A stretch of 64,000 bases of DNA. Origin: Prochlorococcus marinus str. MIT 9215 (GTDB lineage Bacteria; Cyanobacteriota; Cyanobacteriia; PCC-6307; Cyanobiaceae). Below the pieces are notes generated by a model. The model ran no database searches. It was not told the origin of the DNA and saw only the letters and a list, made by a program, of their open reading frames with translations. Location: contig NC_009840.1 of NCBI RefSeq assembly GCF_000018065.1, positions 496,001 through 560,000 on the forward strand, written 5' to 3'. This document shows, one piece after another, positions 18,332 through 28,419 of the stretch. Within the stretch, counting starts at the first letter, position 1. Every line of letters begins with the position of its first letter. The translations under genes and the position numbers were made by a program.

Positions 18332-19336
18332 TTATTTTATTAACTCTTTAAGATCCGTATCTGATCTAGATCCTAATTGCGTAATTATTTGTCCCGCACA
18401 AATTGAAGCTATCTCTCCGCATTTTTTTAGGGAACAATTGTTTATTAATCCATGGATAAATCCTCCCGCATAGATATCACCCGCTCCTGTAGTATCAATT
18501 ATCTTGCCTTTCGTAATTGACTCAATTATTTCAACATTATTTTTGTTAACTATTAGAGAACCATTGCTTCCAAGAGTTACTATGAATAATTCACATAAGG
18601 AAGATAGGTCTTCTTGGCAACTTACTAATTTATCATTTTTAAATAGACTTAATACCTCGGATTCATTACAAAAAACAATATCTACATATTCATCAATTAA
18701 TTCCAAGAAACTCTCACGATGTCTATCTACACAAAATGAATCAGACAATGAAAGAATTATTTTTGTATTAGATTGTTTTGCAATTTGGGCGGCTTTAATA
18801 AAAGCTTTTTTAGCTAATTTGCTGTCCCATAAATACCCCTCTAAATATAAGTATTTACTTTCCTTAATTACATTAAAGTCAATGTCTTCTGGTTCAAACT
18901 CTATAGATGCTCCTAGGTAAGTGCACATAGTTCTTTGTGCATCAGGTGTAATCAAAATAATTGAATGAGCTGTTGAAGCACCTTCAATAGTTGGAGGAGT
19001 ATTAAATATAGTTTTACTTTGTTTAATATCTTCAGAAAAGAAATCACCAAATTGATCATTTTTTACCCTTCCAATAAACTGAACTTGATTTCCTAATTCT
19101 GCTAAACAAACAACGGTATTTGCTGAGGATCCCCCTGATATTTGTTTGATCACTTTGCAATTTTCTAATAATCTCTGAGATTCATCAGAATTAATTAGAT
19201 TCATTGATCCTTTATCTAGATTATTTATCTCAAGAAACTCATCTTCAATATTTACAATAATATCTACTATTGCGTTGCCCAGACCAATGAGATCAAGCGT
19301 TTTATTATGTTCAAAATGTCTAAAGGATTCCTTCAT
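18332..19336 (-). CDS. PfkB-family sugar/nucleoside kinase, adenosine-kinase-like
   Basis: The protein has 334 residues and a ribokinase fold. It has the N-terminal GLGNAIVDIIV, the Gly-Gly segment ISGGSSANTV and the C-terminal PfkB signature DTTGAGDIYAGGFIHG, whose Asp is the catalytic base. The overall pattern is that of the group often annotated as adenosine kinase; ribokinase or fructokinase cannot be excluded. It is 15 bases downstream of purA on the same strand, which supports a purine-salvage role. Confidence 0.85.
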   Translation of the reverse strand: MKESFRHFEHNKTLDLIGLGNAIVDIIVNIEDEFLEINNLDKGSMNLINSDESQRLLENCKVIKQISGGSSANTVVCLAELGNQVQFIGRVKNDQFGDFFSEDIKQSKTIFNTPPTIEGASTAHSIILITPDAQRTMCTYLGASIEFEPEDIDFNVIKESKYLYLEGYLWDSKLAKKAFIKAAQIAKQSNTKIILSLSDSFCVDRHRESFLELIDEYVDIVFCNESEVLSLFKNDKLVSCQEDLSSLCELFIVTLGSNGSLIVNKNNVEIIESITKGKIIDTTGAGDIYAGGFIHGLINNCSLKKCGEIASICAGQIITQLGSRSDTDLKELIK

Positions 19337-19351
19337 TAATTTGGAACTAAA

Positions 19352-20734
<1,383 letters not shown>

Positions 20735-20743
20735 TGAATTGTA

Positions 20744-21181
20744 TCAACTTTCTCTAAGAACCATTTTTTCAGCAAGAGAAAATTCTTTGGTTAAACGCTC
20801 CTTAAGCTTATCTGGTAAAGGTCTACTTGCAAAGTTTTTGTAATGACCTGCCATAGCATTTAATGCTGTTTGCATGGTGGTAAATGATTGTGTTTTATTC
20901 ACCATCCCTCTATTTCTGTATCTGGAAATATAGTCAGTTATAAGAGTAAGAGCCTCACTTCTTACTTCATCTTTATTTGGAGAATCTTTTGGGGTATCAA
21001 CAGCTGTTTGTAATGTTTTAACGACTGAAATGGTATCTTTTGTATAGTCACCTGTCATAGAGGTTTTTGCCGCTATAGAGGGGGAACTAAATAGTGTAAA
21101 AACAATAATTAAGGATATTGAAAAAGATATAGCTTTAAAGAGATTTTTTATAAAGAATTTTGACGTCCATTTAATTAACAT
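20744..21181 (-). CDS. psb27: Photosystem II assembly/repair factor Psb27
   Basis: Psb27 binds CP43 on the lumenal side of PSII during assembly and repair and keeps the Mn cluster from forming early. The 145-residue product has a signal peptide ending near SPSIAAKT (residues ~1-39). The family core follows: TGDYTKDTISVVKTL, DYISRYRNRG, SFTTMQTALNAMAGHY and RPLPDKLKERL. No cysteine follows the signal sequence, so the lipid anchor found in freshwater cyanobacterial Psb27 appears to be missing, and export as a soluble lumenal protein is expected. It is 25 bases downstream of proS on the same strand. Confidence 0.93.
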   Translation of the reverse strand: MLIKWTSKFFIKNLFKAISFSISLIIVFTLFSSPSIAAKTSMTGDYTKDTISVVKTLQTAVDTPKDSPNKDEVRSEALTLITDYISRYRNRGMVNKTQSFTTMQTALNAMAGHYKNFASRPLPDKLKERLTKEFSLAEKMVLRES

Positions 21182-21206
21182 AAACTAGCTCCCAAAAAAA
21201 TTAGCC

Positions 21207-23009
21207 TTAAGAATTTTTATTGTACATTATTTCTGATTCGGAAATAAATGTTTCCAACAATTTATCAGTACTAATTTTAAACTTAGTATTATTTGTTCTA
21301 GATAAAAGTTCTACTTCTTTATTAACTGAATCTCTGCCAATAATTATCTGAAAAGGAATACCAATTAATTCTGCATCTTTAAATTTCACTCCAGCCCTAT
21401 CGTTTCTGTCATCAAGAAGGACATCAATTTTATTAATTAAAAAGTTGTTATAGATTTGCTCTGTCAGTTCACTTTGAATAGGATCTTTTAGGTTTGTTGG
21501 AATAATAATAACTTCAAAAGGAGAAATCTGGATAGGCCAACAAATCCCCTTTTGATCATGATTCTGTTCGATAGCAGCTTGGGCTATTCTTGTCACTCCT
21601 ATTCCATAACAACCCATCCATAAATTTTTTAACGTACCATCCTTATCAGAGAACTTTGCATTTAATTTTTCACTATATTTTTGACCTAATTGGAAAATAT
21701 GTCCAATCTCGATACCCTTTTTTTCTTTAAGTTCCTCATCATTGGCAATACTTATTTTATCTCCTTTTTTGGCATTCCTGATATCACCAATTAAATAGTC
21801 TTTAGAAGCAAAAGAAAATTCTTGAAAAAGTTTATGGAAATTAACTTTATTTCCACCACTTATGAACTTTGAAAGCTCACTTGCAGAAGGGTCAATTATT
21901 CTTGTCCATTTTTTAACCCAATTAGAACTAGCTTTAATAGTTTTATTATCTAAATCTGGCCCTATAAAACCTAAGGGAAAATCAACTAGATTTTTTTCTA
22001 TAGTATTTTTGTCTTCAATCTTTTGAAGGTTAATAAGATTGAAATTATGAAGTTTATTGATTAAGTTAAAAAGCTTTACTTCATTAATGTGTTGATCGCC
22101 TCTTATGCATGCAAGAATTGGGACCTCAAATTCACCTTCGAACTGTGCAAGGAATATTACTACTTTAATAATCTGACTAGGGTCTAAATTATTATTATCG
22201 CAAACTTCTAGGATTGTTTTTTGATGAGGTGTTTCCAACCACTCTGCAATATTATCTTTTATTGGAATAGGTTGAGAGGGTAGAGAAACAGCTTTTTCAA
22301 TATTTGCAGCATAAGAACCACTTTTAGTAAACAAAATGGAATCTTCCCCAGCATCTGCAGTTACCATAAATTCTTTAGAAGAAGCACCGCCAATTGCTCC
22401 ACTATCAGCTTCAACCCCTACTGTCTCCAGTCCACAAGATTTAAAGATATTTTCATAGGCATTGCCGACCTTTTCATAGAAAGAAGCCAGATCTTTTTCT
22501 GAAGAATGAAAAGAATAACCATCTTTCATTATAAATTCCCTACTTCTCATCAATCCAAACCTTGGCCTTATTTCATCTCTAAATTTTGTCTGAATTTGAT
22601 AAAAACATTGAGGTAATTGCTTATAGGAGTTGATGGTCTCTGATGCAATACTCGTGATCACCTCTTCATGAGTTGGAGCTAAACCAAATTCTTTACCTTG
22701 TCTATCTTTGAGATTAAACATTATTCCTTCTCCAGCGGTATATCCCTCCCACCTTTCACTTTTTCTCCATAAATCTGCAGGATGAAGTTGTGGCAATAGT
22801 AATTTTGTACAACCAATACTATTGAGTTCTCTTTCTATTATTGCGGATATTTTCTCAATAACTCTAAGCATTATGGGCATGTATGCATAAATACCGCTGT
22901 TAACTCTGCGAATATAACCAGCTTGTAAAAGTAATTGATGTGAAATAATCTCAGCTTCAGAAGGTGTGTCACGAAGTGTCCCCAGAGGAAATGAGGTTGT
23001 CACGCGCAT
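21207..23009 (-). CDS. proS: Prolyl-tRNA synthetase, bacterial type
   Basis: ProRS charges tRNA-Pro. From the ATG at 23009 the protein has 600 residues and starts MRVTTSFPLGTLRDTPSEAE; the twelve codons of open frame upstream are not conserved-looking, so this start is preferred. Class II motifs are visible: motif 2 within FRDEIRPRFGLMRSREF and motif 3 with GCYGIGVTRIAQAA. An editing-type insertion domain sits between them (ILACIRGDQHINEVKL), and the anticodon-binding domain follows (VLLDDRNDRAGVKFKDAEL). The 175-base gap upstream separates it from a divergent small regulator-like gene. Confidence 0.95.
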   Translation of the reverse strand: MRVTTSFPLGTLRDTPSEAEIISHQLLLQAGYIRRVNSGIYAYMPIMLRVIEKISAIIERELNSIGCTKLLLPQLHPADLWRKSERWEGYTAGEGIMFNLKDRQGKEFGLAPTHEEVITSIASETINSYKQLPQCFYQIQTKFRDEIRPRFGLMRSREFIMKDGYSFHSSEKDLASFYEKVGNAYENIFKSCGLETVGVEADSGAIGGASSKEFMVTADAGEDSILFTKSGSYAANIEKAVSLPSQPIPIKDNIAEWLETPHQKTILEVCDNNNLDPSQIIKVVIFLAQFEGEFEVPILACIRGDQHINEVKLFNLINKLHNFNLINLQKIEDKNTIEKNLVDFPLGFIGPDLDNKTIKASSNWVKKWTRIIDPSASELSKFISGGNKVNFHKLFQEFSFASKDYLIGDIRNAKKGDKISIANDEELKEKKGIEIGHIFQLGQKYSEKLNAKFSDKDGTLKNLWMGCYGIGVTRIAQAAIEQNHDQKGICWPIQISPFEVIIIPTNLKDPIQSELTEQIYNNFLINKIDVLLDDRNDRAGVKFKDAELIGIPFQIIIGRDSVNKEVELLSRTNNTKFKISTDKLLETFISESEIMYNKNS

Positions 23010-23139
23010 ACAAAAAAAATTCCCAATAATGTTTAATTTTATCAATTAAGATGAAAAAAAAATCTAAAGTGTCTTGAGTCCCTCAACGCGGCTAGTCTAA
23101 AAATAGTCTTTCTGCTACCTTCTTCAGTAATAAAGTTCA

Positions 23140-23155
23140 AACTCTTTTAAGAGTT
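23140..23155. promoter_or_regulatory. Inverted repeat upstream of the HTH-like gene
   Basis: AACTCTT (23140-23146) and AAGAGTT (23149-23155) are perfect seven-base arms with a two-base centre, in the gap between proS and a gene with a DNA-binding-like N terminus. An autoregulatory operator is possible; chance cannot be excluded in AT-rich DNA. Confidence 0.3.
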
Positions 23156-23184
23156 AATTATTACTAAAGCATTTTCTTAAGTTT

Positions 23185-23535
23185 ATGGAAAATATAGATT
23201 CCAATATATCTAGCGAAGAAGAATTAGTAGGTATTGATGAGGTTCAAAAATTCTTAAACAGATCAAGAGCCTCTGTCTATAGGTATACAAATACAGATTT
23301 AAGAAATCTAAATCCTAGCTTTAATCCAAGAAAATTAAATCCCGAATTTAGAACTGATCAAAAAGAGCCTTTGAAATTTCATCCTAATGAAGTGGCGAGA
23401 TTTGCAAAAGATATCTTAAGAATTAAAGAAGTTACTGTAGAGGTCTTTAATTCCCCTTCCTCCGCTGCCCAAAATATACTAGTGGAAATTTTACAAGAGC
23501 TTAAATCTATTAGGTCTTTGCTAGAAAAAGAGTAA
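23185..23535 (+). CDS. Hypothetical protein with helix-turn-helix-like N terminus
   Basis: This 116-residue protein has an N-terminal part (ELVGIDEVQKFLNRSRASVYRY) that resembles the 'helix-turn-helix with a serine before the recognition helix' seen in MerR/AlpA/excisionase-type DNA-binding proteins. The C-terminal part (NILVEILQELKSIRSLLEKE) looks like an amphipathic dimerisation helix. A DNA-binding role is inferred. It is not linked to any mobile element here. An inverted repeat AACTCTT/AAGAGTT (23140-23155) lies 30 bases before the start and could be its own operator. Confidence 0.65.
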   Translation: MENIDSNISSEEELVGIDEVQKFLNRSRASVYRYTNTDLRNLNPSFNPRKLNPEFRTDQKEPLKFHPNEVARFAKDILRIKEVTVEVFNSPSSAAQNILVEILQELKSIRSLLEKE

Positions 23536-23631
23536 TTAAAAAGTAACCAATCAATGTTTTGATTTATTGACATTTTGAATGTAGGATAATGGTGTTTAAT
23601 TATCTCCTTAATCTTTACCAATTAAGAGTTC

Positions 23632-23886
23632 TTGAGTTACACGAAATCCAAGCAGTTTATTCAAAGTAAATCTAGCGAAGAATCTTCTCATGGTTCAGCT
23701 CGAAGCGATTTTGATAGAGATGATGATGACCCCTTAAGTATAAGGAGTTTATCAATAACATCTATAGGTATTATTTTTGCCTTTTTGACAATTCTTTTAC
23801 CTTCAATAAGCATTTTAATTGGCAGACCTTTAATCCAAGGACACGAGATAATTCATAATCACGATTTTAAAAAAGATGGACCTTAG
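23632..23886 (+). CDS. Small single-pass membrane protein, hypothetical
   Basis: The product has 84 residues from a TTG at 23632. The N-terminal half is polar and Ser/Asp-rich (residues ~10-35). One transmembrane helix (ITSIGIIFAFLTILLPSISILIG) follows at about residues 43-65. A short, partly histidine-rich tail (HEIIHNHDF) ends the protein. The family is not recognised. The last 11 bases overlap the start of the second PPase-like gene, which argues that it is genuinely translated and coupled to it. Confidence 0.6.
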   Translation: MSYTKSKQFIQSKSSEESSHGSARSDFDRDDDDPLSIRSLSITSIGIIFAFLTILLPSISILIGRPLIQGHEIIHNHDFKKDGP

Positions 23887-24430
23887 TTCAATACCTCCAT
23901 CTCCAATGAAGGGAACAGTAAATATTGTTGTTGAAATACCTGCAGGGAGTAGGAATAAATATGAATATTGCTCTGATGCAGGAATAATGGCCTTAGACAG
24001 AGTATTGCATTCTTCAGTGAGGTACCCTTTTGATTATGGTTTTATCCCAAATACCCTTGCTGATGATGGAGCTCCTCTTGATGCAATGGTGATCATGGAT
24101 GAGCCTACTTTCGCAGGTTGTCTAATAAAAGCTAGACCTATTGGCGTTTTAGATATGTATGATTGTGGTGAATATGATGGAAAACTTTTGTGTGTGCCTA
24201 TCGCTAATCCTAGGCAGGCTAATATAGTGAGTATTAATCAAATTGCTCCTAATCAGCTTGAGGATGTTGCTGAATTTTTTAGAACAAGTAAGGGACTTGA
24301 TGGAAGAACAGTTCAAATTAATGGTTGGAGAGACTTTGATGTGGTTGAAAATTTATTGAAAAGTTGTATTCCCCTAAAAAAGAAAAACTTTAAAGTACTT
24401 AAGAAATCAAACATTAGCAACTTAAATTGA
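23876..24430 (+). CDS. Second family I pyrophosphatase paralogue with altered active site
   Basis: The 184-residue protein is clearly a family I PPase by fold. The Lys/Glu of NKYEY, the Arg of LDRVL, both Tyr of YPFDYG and the Asp/Lys set of GEYDGKL are kept. Two positions differ from the canonical enzyme at 8536. The DGDPLD loop reads DGAPLD, replacing the Asp equivalent to E. coli Asp67 (the proposed general base) by Ala, encoded by GCT. The HYKDL segment is replaced by RTSKGL, losing the Tyr equivalent to Tyr141. It is probably a weak or non-hydrolytic PPase, perhaps regulatory or acting on another phosphoanhydride; this is inference. It overlaps its neighbours on both sides. Confidence 0.85.
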   Translation: MDLSSIPPSPMKGTVNIVVEIPAGSRNKYEYCSDAGIMALDRVLHSSVRYPFDYGFIPNTLADDGAPLDAMVIMDEPTFAGCLIKARPIGVLDMYDCGEYDGKLLCVPIANPRQANIVSINQIAPNQLEDVAEFFRTSKGLDGRTVQINGWRDFDVVENLLKSCIPLKKKNFKVLKKSNISNLN

Positions 24431-24783
24431 AAAAAATAATTTTTTATAGTTATTTAAAATGCTCTACATGTCGAAAAGCTGCAAAGTGGCTTGAAAGCAA
24501 TGATCTAGAATTCAAATTAATTGATATTGTAAAAGAACCACCACTTGTTAATTATTTGAATCTAGCTCTAGAACAATACTCTGATGATAAGAAAAGAATT
24601 TTTAATACAAGAGGTAAAGCCTTTAAAACTCTTAATCTTGATATTTATGGTTTATCAAGGGAAGAAATTATTCATCTCCTTTTAAATGATGGCAAATTAA
24701 TAAAAAGACCATTTTTAATTTACGAAGCAAAAAAAGTAATATTAGGTTTCAACGAAATTGAATATATTAAACAATTTATATAA
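24427..24783 (+). CDS. Spx/ArsC-family thioredoxin-fold protein
   Basis: The protein has 118 residues of ArsC/Spx/MgsR fold with the redox motif CSTCRKA near the N terminus (IFYSYLKCSTCRKAAKWL) and KRPFLIYEAKKVILGF near the C terminus. Its function is either a thiol-switch regulator of RNA polymerase (Spx-like) or an arsenate-reductase-like thiol oxidoreductase. The arsenate-binding Arg triad of true ArsC is not evident, so a redox role is favoured. Translation starts at a TTG that overlaps the TGA of the preceding gene, so it is coupled to the altered PPase. Confidence 0.8.
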   Translation: MKKIIFYSYLKCSTCRKAAKWLESNDLEFKLIDIVKEPPLVNYLNLALEQYSDDKKRIFNTRGKAFKTLNLDIYGLSREEIIHLLLNDGKLIKRPFLIYEAKKVILGFNEIEYIKQFI

Positions 24784-24812
24784 GGTTATGAAATCAAGCC
24801 TTTAATAAATCT

Positions 24813-25472
24813 ATGTCTGCTTCTATTAAAAGTTTTTTTAAAGAATGGGGTCTACTAATTCTATTAACTTTTTTTGTTTCTTCTTGTAGATCATTTTTTG
24901 CAGAACCTCGTTATATCCCTTCTGGTTCAATGCTCCCTGAATTACAAATAAAAGATAGGCTTATTATTGAAAAAATTTCGCTAAGAAAGTCTTTACCAAA
25001 AAGAGGCGATATTGTTGTTTTTAACTCACCTTACTCCTTTAACGAAAAATTAATTTCAAAAAGATCTAAGCCTCTGCCAAAAAAAAGAGATTGTTTTTTT
25101 ATGACCTTCCCTCCAATGTCTTTTATCCCTGGCTTGAGAGATCAAGCTTGCGATGCTTATATAAAAAGAGTGGTGGCACTTCCTGGAGAGATTGTGAGTG
25201 TAAATAATAAAGGTGAAGTAATAATAAATAATAAATTAATTCATGAACCTTATGTATCTTATAAGTGCTCATTAACCCTATTTAATAAATGTGGTGAATT
25301 TGAAAAAATAAAAGTGCCTGAAGATCATTTTTTGGTTTTAGGCGATAATAGGTCAAATAGCTGGGATGGAAGATATTGGCCTGGAAGTAAATTTCTTCAT
25401 AAAAACGAGATAATTGGAAAAGCATATTTAAGATTTTGGCCTCTTAGCAAAATAGGCTTTTTCAATAAATAA
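24813..25472 (+). CDS. lepB: Signal peptidase I
   Basis: LepB removes signal peptides from exported and thylakoid-lumen proteins. The 219-residue product has one N-terminal membrane anchor (residues ~12-30). The catalytic Ser39 lies in PSGSML, the general-base Lys118 in AYIKRVVALPGE, and the box LGDNRSNSWDGRYWPG follows. An insertion around residues 80-112 (KRSKPLPKKRDCFF and following) separates the two catalytic boxes. It is the last gene of a tight plus-strand group starting at 23185 or 23632. Confidence 0.94.
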   Translation: MSASIKSFFKEWGLLILLTFFVSSCRSFFAEPRYIPSGSMLPELQIKDRLIIEKISLRKSLPKRGDIVVFNSPYSFNEKLISKRSKPLPKKRDCFFMTFPPMSFIPGLRDQACDAYIKRVVALPGEIVSVNNKGEVIINNKLIHEPYVSYKCSLTLFNKCGEFEKIKVPEDHFLVLGDNRSNSWDGRYWPGSKFLHKNEIIGKAYLRFWPLSKIGFFNK

Positions 25473-25528
25473 AGCATTGCTGCTTCCTAAGAGTTAATGA
25501 AAATAATATTTTTAAAAAATTGTTTAAT

Positions 25529-26857
25529 TTAAAGTGCTCCCGAAGCAGTTGAATCAATTATCCCTCCAAGATGTGTTGTGATGTTAAGAGCGCTAATCAC
25601 AGGAGGTTTAATGGGATCATTAAAAAGATCAATTACAGTAATGCCGCCATTCCCTTGTTTTATCATCCAAATATTTGAATAATTAATCCCTAGGATATGA
25701 CACATAAGAGTTTTATTGACTGCATCATGAGCAACAAGAAGGCTTAGATCATCATCTTTTTGAGACGAACAAATTTTGTCAAAAGCTTCTATGGACCTTT
25801 CTGATACATCTTTTATGGGTTCGCCTTCAGGCATTATTACTTCTTCAGGTTTATCATGCCAATTTTTTAGTAAAATAGGCCATTGCTCTCTAATCTCAGA
25901 TTCTAGTTTGCCTTCCCATAATCCATGGCTAATTTCTACAAGTGAATCTATTTTTTTTATTTTTAAACTTTTCTTATTTTGAAGAATTATTTGTGCAGTC
26001 TCATAAGGCCTATGCATTGAACTTGAAAATGCCTTATTGAAAGAGATATTGCTTAAATATTCAGAAGTCTTTCTCGCCTGATCTTTACCATTTGTATTTA
26101 AAGGAATATCAATTTGTCCTTGGAATCTACCTTCTTTGTTCCAATTTGTTTCACCATGTCTTATTAGAAATATTCTTGAATCTCCAATTTGATCTGGAAT
26201 ATTTTTATTCAAATGAGAAGTTTGATTTAAACATTCAATTTGCGTCTTAAAAGAGTTATCTTTCCTTGAAATATTAAGAATTGAAAAAGAAGCATTTTCT
26301 AATCTTATTTTCCTAAAACCTTGCTTAGGCTTTCCCAACAAAAAGAGGATTAAACATCTCAAAATTGCATTATGTCCAACTACTAAAATATTTACATCAT
26401 CTTTGTCTAGATACCTTTTTAAAAGGTCTTCTATAAAACAAGTTGCCTGATCAAATAACTCTTGAATCGGTTTATAAGTTTTATTGTCACTTCTTTTTAA
26501 AGTTAGACTTTCTGGATCATTTTTCCATATTGGGTAAACCTCTGGATATTTGTTTTTTATTTCATCAATTTTCAGACCAGACCATTCACTTAGGTCTACC
26601 TCTAATAAATTCTTATCAAAAACGATATTTTGTTCTTTTTTGAAGCTCTTTTTAATTGTTTTTGCAGTGTTTGCTGCCCTTACAAGAGGGGAGGAAAAAA
26701 TTTTATCGAAGTTTATTTTTGATAAAGCTTTTCCTGCTTTCATGGCTTGTTCGTATCCTTCTTCGGTTAATAATGAATCATCTGTCCTCCCTTGAATTAG
26801 ACCTTTTTTATTGAACGTGCTTTGTCCATGCCTTACTAAAACTAATCTTATAGTCAT
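25529..26857 (-). CDS. Tandem phosphoglycerate-mutase-family phosphatase
   Basis: The 442-residue protein is two histidine-phosphatase domains in one chain. The RHG motifs are LVRHGQSTFN (His10) and LIRHGETNWN (RHG at 233-235). The second conserved histidines lie in VVGHNAIL (domain 1) and VAHDAVNK (domain 2), so both sites look active. Tandem proteins of this type are common in cyanobacteria and are annotated as GpmB-like mutases; a phosphatase, for example acting on photorespiratory or sugar phosphates, is equally possible. It converges on lepB and is divergent from the CPBP protease. Confidence 0.88.
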   Translation of the reverse strand: MTIRLVLVRHGQSTFNKKGLIQGRTDDSLLTEEGYEQAMKAGKALSKINFDKIFSSPLVRAANTAKTIKKSFKKEQNIVFDKNLLEVDLSEWSGLKIDEIKNKYPEVYPIWKNDPESLTLKRSDNKTYKPIQELFDQATCFIEDLLKRYLDKDDVNILVVGHNAILRCLILFLLGKPKQGFRKIRLENASFSILNISRKDNSFKTQIECLNQTSHLNKNIPDQIGDSRIFLIRHGETNWNKEGRFQGQIDIPLNTNGKDQARKTSEYLSNISFNKAFSSSMHRPYETAQIILQNKKSLKIKKIDSLVEISHGLWEGKLESEIREQWPILLKNWHDKPEEVIMPEGEPIKDVSERSIEAFDKICSSQKDDDLSLLVAHDAVNKTLMCHILGINYSNIWMIKQGNGGITVIDLFNDPIKPPVISALNITTHLGGIIDSTASGAL

Positions 26858-26923
26858 TATATGGATTTGAAAATTAAGATAATTTAATCATCTCATGGCG
26901 TGATTAAAATAGGTATATAAAAA

Positions 26924-26953
26924 TTAGAAATGTCAATGATAACTAAGTATAAT
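26924..26953 (+). promoter_or_regulatory. Possible promoter of the CPBP protease gene
   Basis: A perfect -10 hexamer TATAAT lies at 26948-26953, 18 bases after a weak -35 (TTAGAA, 26924-26929). Transcription would start about 14 bases before the ATG at 26974. Confidence 0.4.
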
Positions 26954-26973
26954 TTTTAACTTTATAATAAATT

Positions 26974-28335
26974 ATGATCTTTAAAAATATTTCTAAGGCA
27001 AAACTTTCTTTAGCTTTAATTTCTCTTGTCATAACTTTTTTTGTATGGCAACAAGGTTTAAGAGATAGTTTGAATAGACCATCTGTTTCCTTTGATATAA
27101 GTCAAAAAGAGCAAGAAATTTTAGAGTTATCTGTACAATCAATACCAACGAATTTAAAAAATATTTTAATAACAAATGATCCTATTGATGAAATAAATAA
27201 TTTGCTTTCACAGGTCCCATTTGATGAACTAACAGAAAGAAATAAATTAATTCAAATAATTTCTTCAGAATCAAATGAACCTACAATCAATAAAAATATG
27301 TTCAAAGATTTTGAAGATAAAAACTTTAATTTATTGATTGATGAGATTGAAAAAAAATCCAATGATAATTCTTATAAATTAAATTCTGATAATTTTGACT
27401 TTTTAGAAAGGGATAGATTTTTATATCACCTACTAAGCAAGAAATTTGATTTTGATGATAGTTCATTAATAACTAAATCATTTTCAAGCAAAATGTTTCT
27501 AAAAATATTAGCTATCAGATTTATACCACTTTTGACAATACTACTTGGCTCAATTCTTGCTTTGAAAAGATTATGGGAAACCATATCTTTGAAAAAGTTT
27601 GGTTGGCAAGAAATTAAATCCTTAGATTTAGGCTTAATAGATATGGTTTTATTAATTGCTGGTGGATTTGTTGTTTTAGGAGAAGTTGTATCACCTTTGT
27701 TTTCTGTAAGTTTAGTTGAACTTTTTTCTAAAAATATCTCTAATGAATTGTCTCAATCTTTAAAAATATTCTTTGGATATCTTTTTATGGCTATTCCACC
27801 ATTAGGAATAGTTTATTATCAAATTAAATCTTTGCATGGTCAATTTACCTTTAAAAAGGATTATTTACAGTTTAATTTCTTACCAATAAAATATTCAATT
27901 ATTCAGGGTATTAAAGGTTGGTTAACAATAGTTCCTTTTGTTTTATTGATTTCTCTAATTATGAATAGTCTGATCGATAACCAGAATGGTAGTAACCCTT
28001 TGCTGGAAATAGTTCTTAATAATAATAATTACTTATCATTTTTTCTATTATTTGTGACAACAACTATATTAGCTCCTCTATTTGAGGAGATTATATTTCG
28101 GGGCATTTTACTACCAACTCTATCAAAAGATTTTGGAATAATTTCAGGAATCATAGTTTCAGCTTTTATCTTTGCATTAGCTCATTTAAGTTTGGGAGAA
28201 ATGCCGCCATTATTTGTTTTAGGGATTGGATTAGGAATTACAAGAATTGCTTCAGGGAGTTTGTTTTCTTCAGTGATTATGCATTCTTTATGGAATGGAT
28301 TGACTTTCTTAAATTTGTTCTTATTGAGGACATAA
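26974..28335 (+). CDS. CPBP/CAAX-type intramembrane metalloprotease
   Basis: The protein has 453 residues. An N-terminal membrane segment and a soluble region (residues ~25-165) precede about eight membrane helices. The Abi/CPBP catalytic motifs lie near the C terminus: FEEIIFRGILLP (EExxxR), FALAHLSLG and VIMHSLWNGLTF, which supply the Glu and His ligands. Cyanobacterial and plastid homologues (such as SCO4/BCM types) affect chlorophyll and light acclimation, but the substrate here is unknown. A probable TATAAT box lies just upstream. The next gene begins 84 bases later on the same strand. Confidence 0.87.
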   Translation: MIFKNISKAKLSLALISLVITFFVWQQGLRDSLNRPSVSFDISQKEQEILELSVQSIPTNLKNILITNDPIDEINNLLSQVPFDELTERNKLIQIISSESNEPTINKNMFKDFEDKNFNLLIDEIEKKSNDNSYKLNSDNFDFLERDRFLYHLLSKKFDFDDSSLITKSFSSKMFLKILAIRFIPLLTILLGSILALKRLWETISLKKFGWQEIKSLDLGLIDMVLLIAGGFVVLGEVVSPLFSVSLVELFSKNISNELSQSLKIFFGYLFMAIPPLGIVYYQIKSLHGQFTFKKDYLQFNFLPIKYSIIQGIKGWLTIVPFVLLISLIMNSLIDNQNGSNPLLEIVLNNNNYLSFFLLFVTTTILAPLFEEIIFRGILLPTLSKDFGIISGIIVSAFIFALAHLSLGEMPPLFVLGIGLGITRIASGSLFSSVIMHSLWNGLTFLNLFLLRT

Positions 28336-28419
28336 AAAATTTGGTTTTTTACTTGCGAATCAAACAAATAGATGTTTATTTAATTAATAACACCTCTTTC
28401 ATTTAAAAAATAATCATAG

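Noticed and set aside
22980-23045. Longer prolyl-tRNA synthetase starting at 23045
   Set aside because: The extra twelve residues are hydrophobic and precede the conserved MRVTTSF start; the ATG at 23009 is the better start.
23567-23590. TTGACA promoter upstream of the small membrane-protein gene
   Set aside because: The nearest -10-like hexamers are 12-14 or 22 bases away, outside normal spacing.
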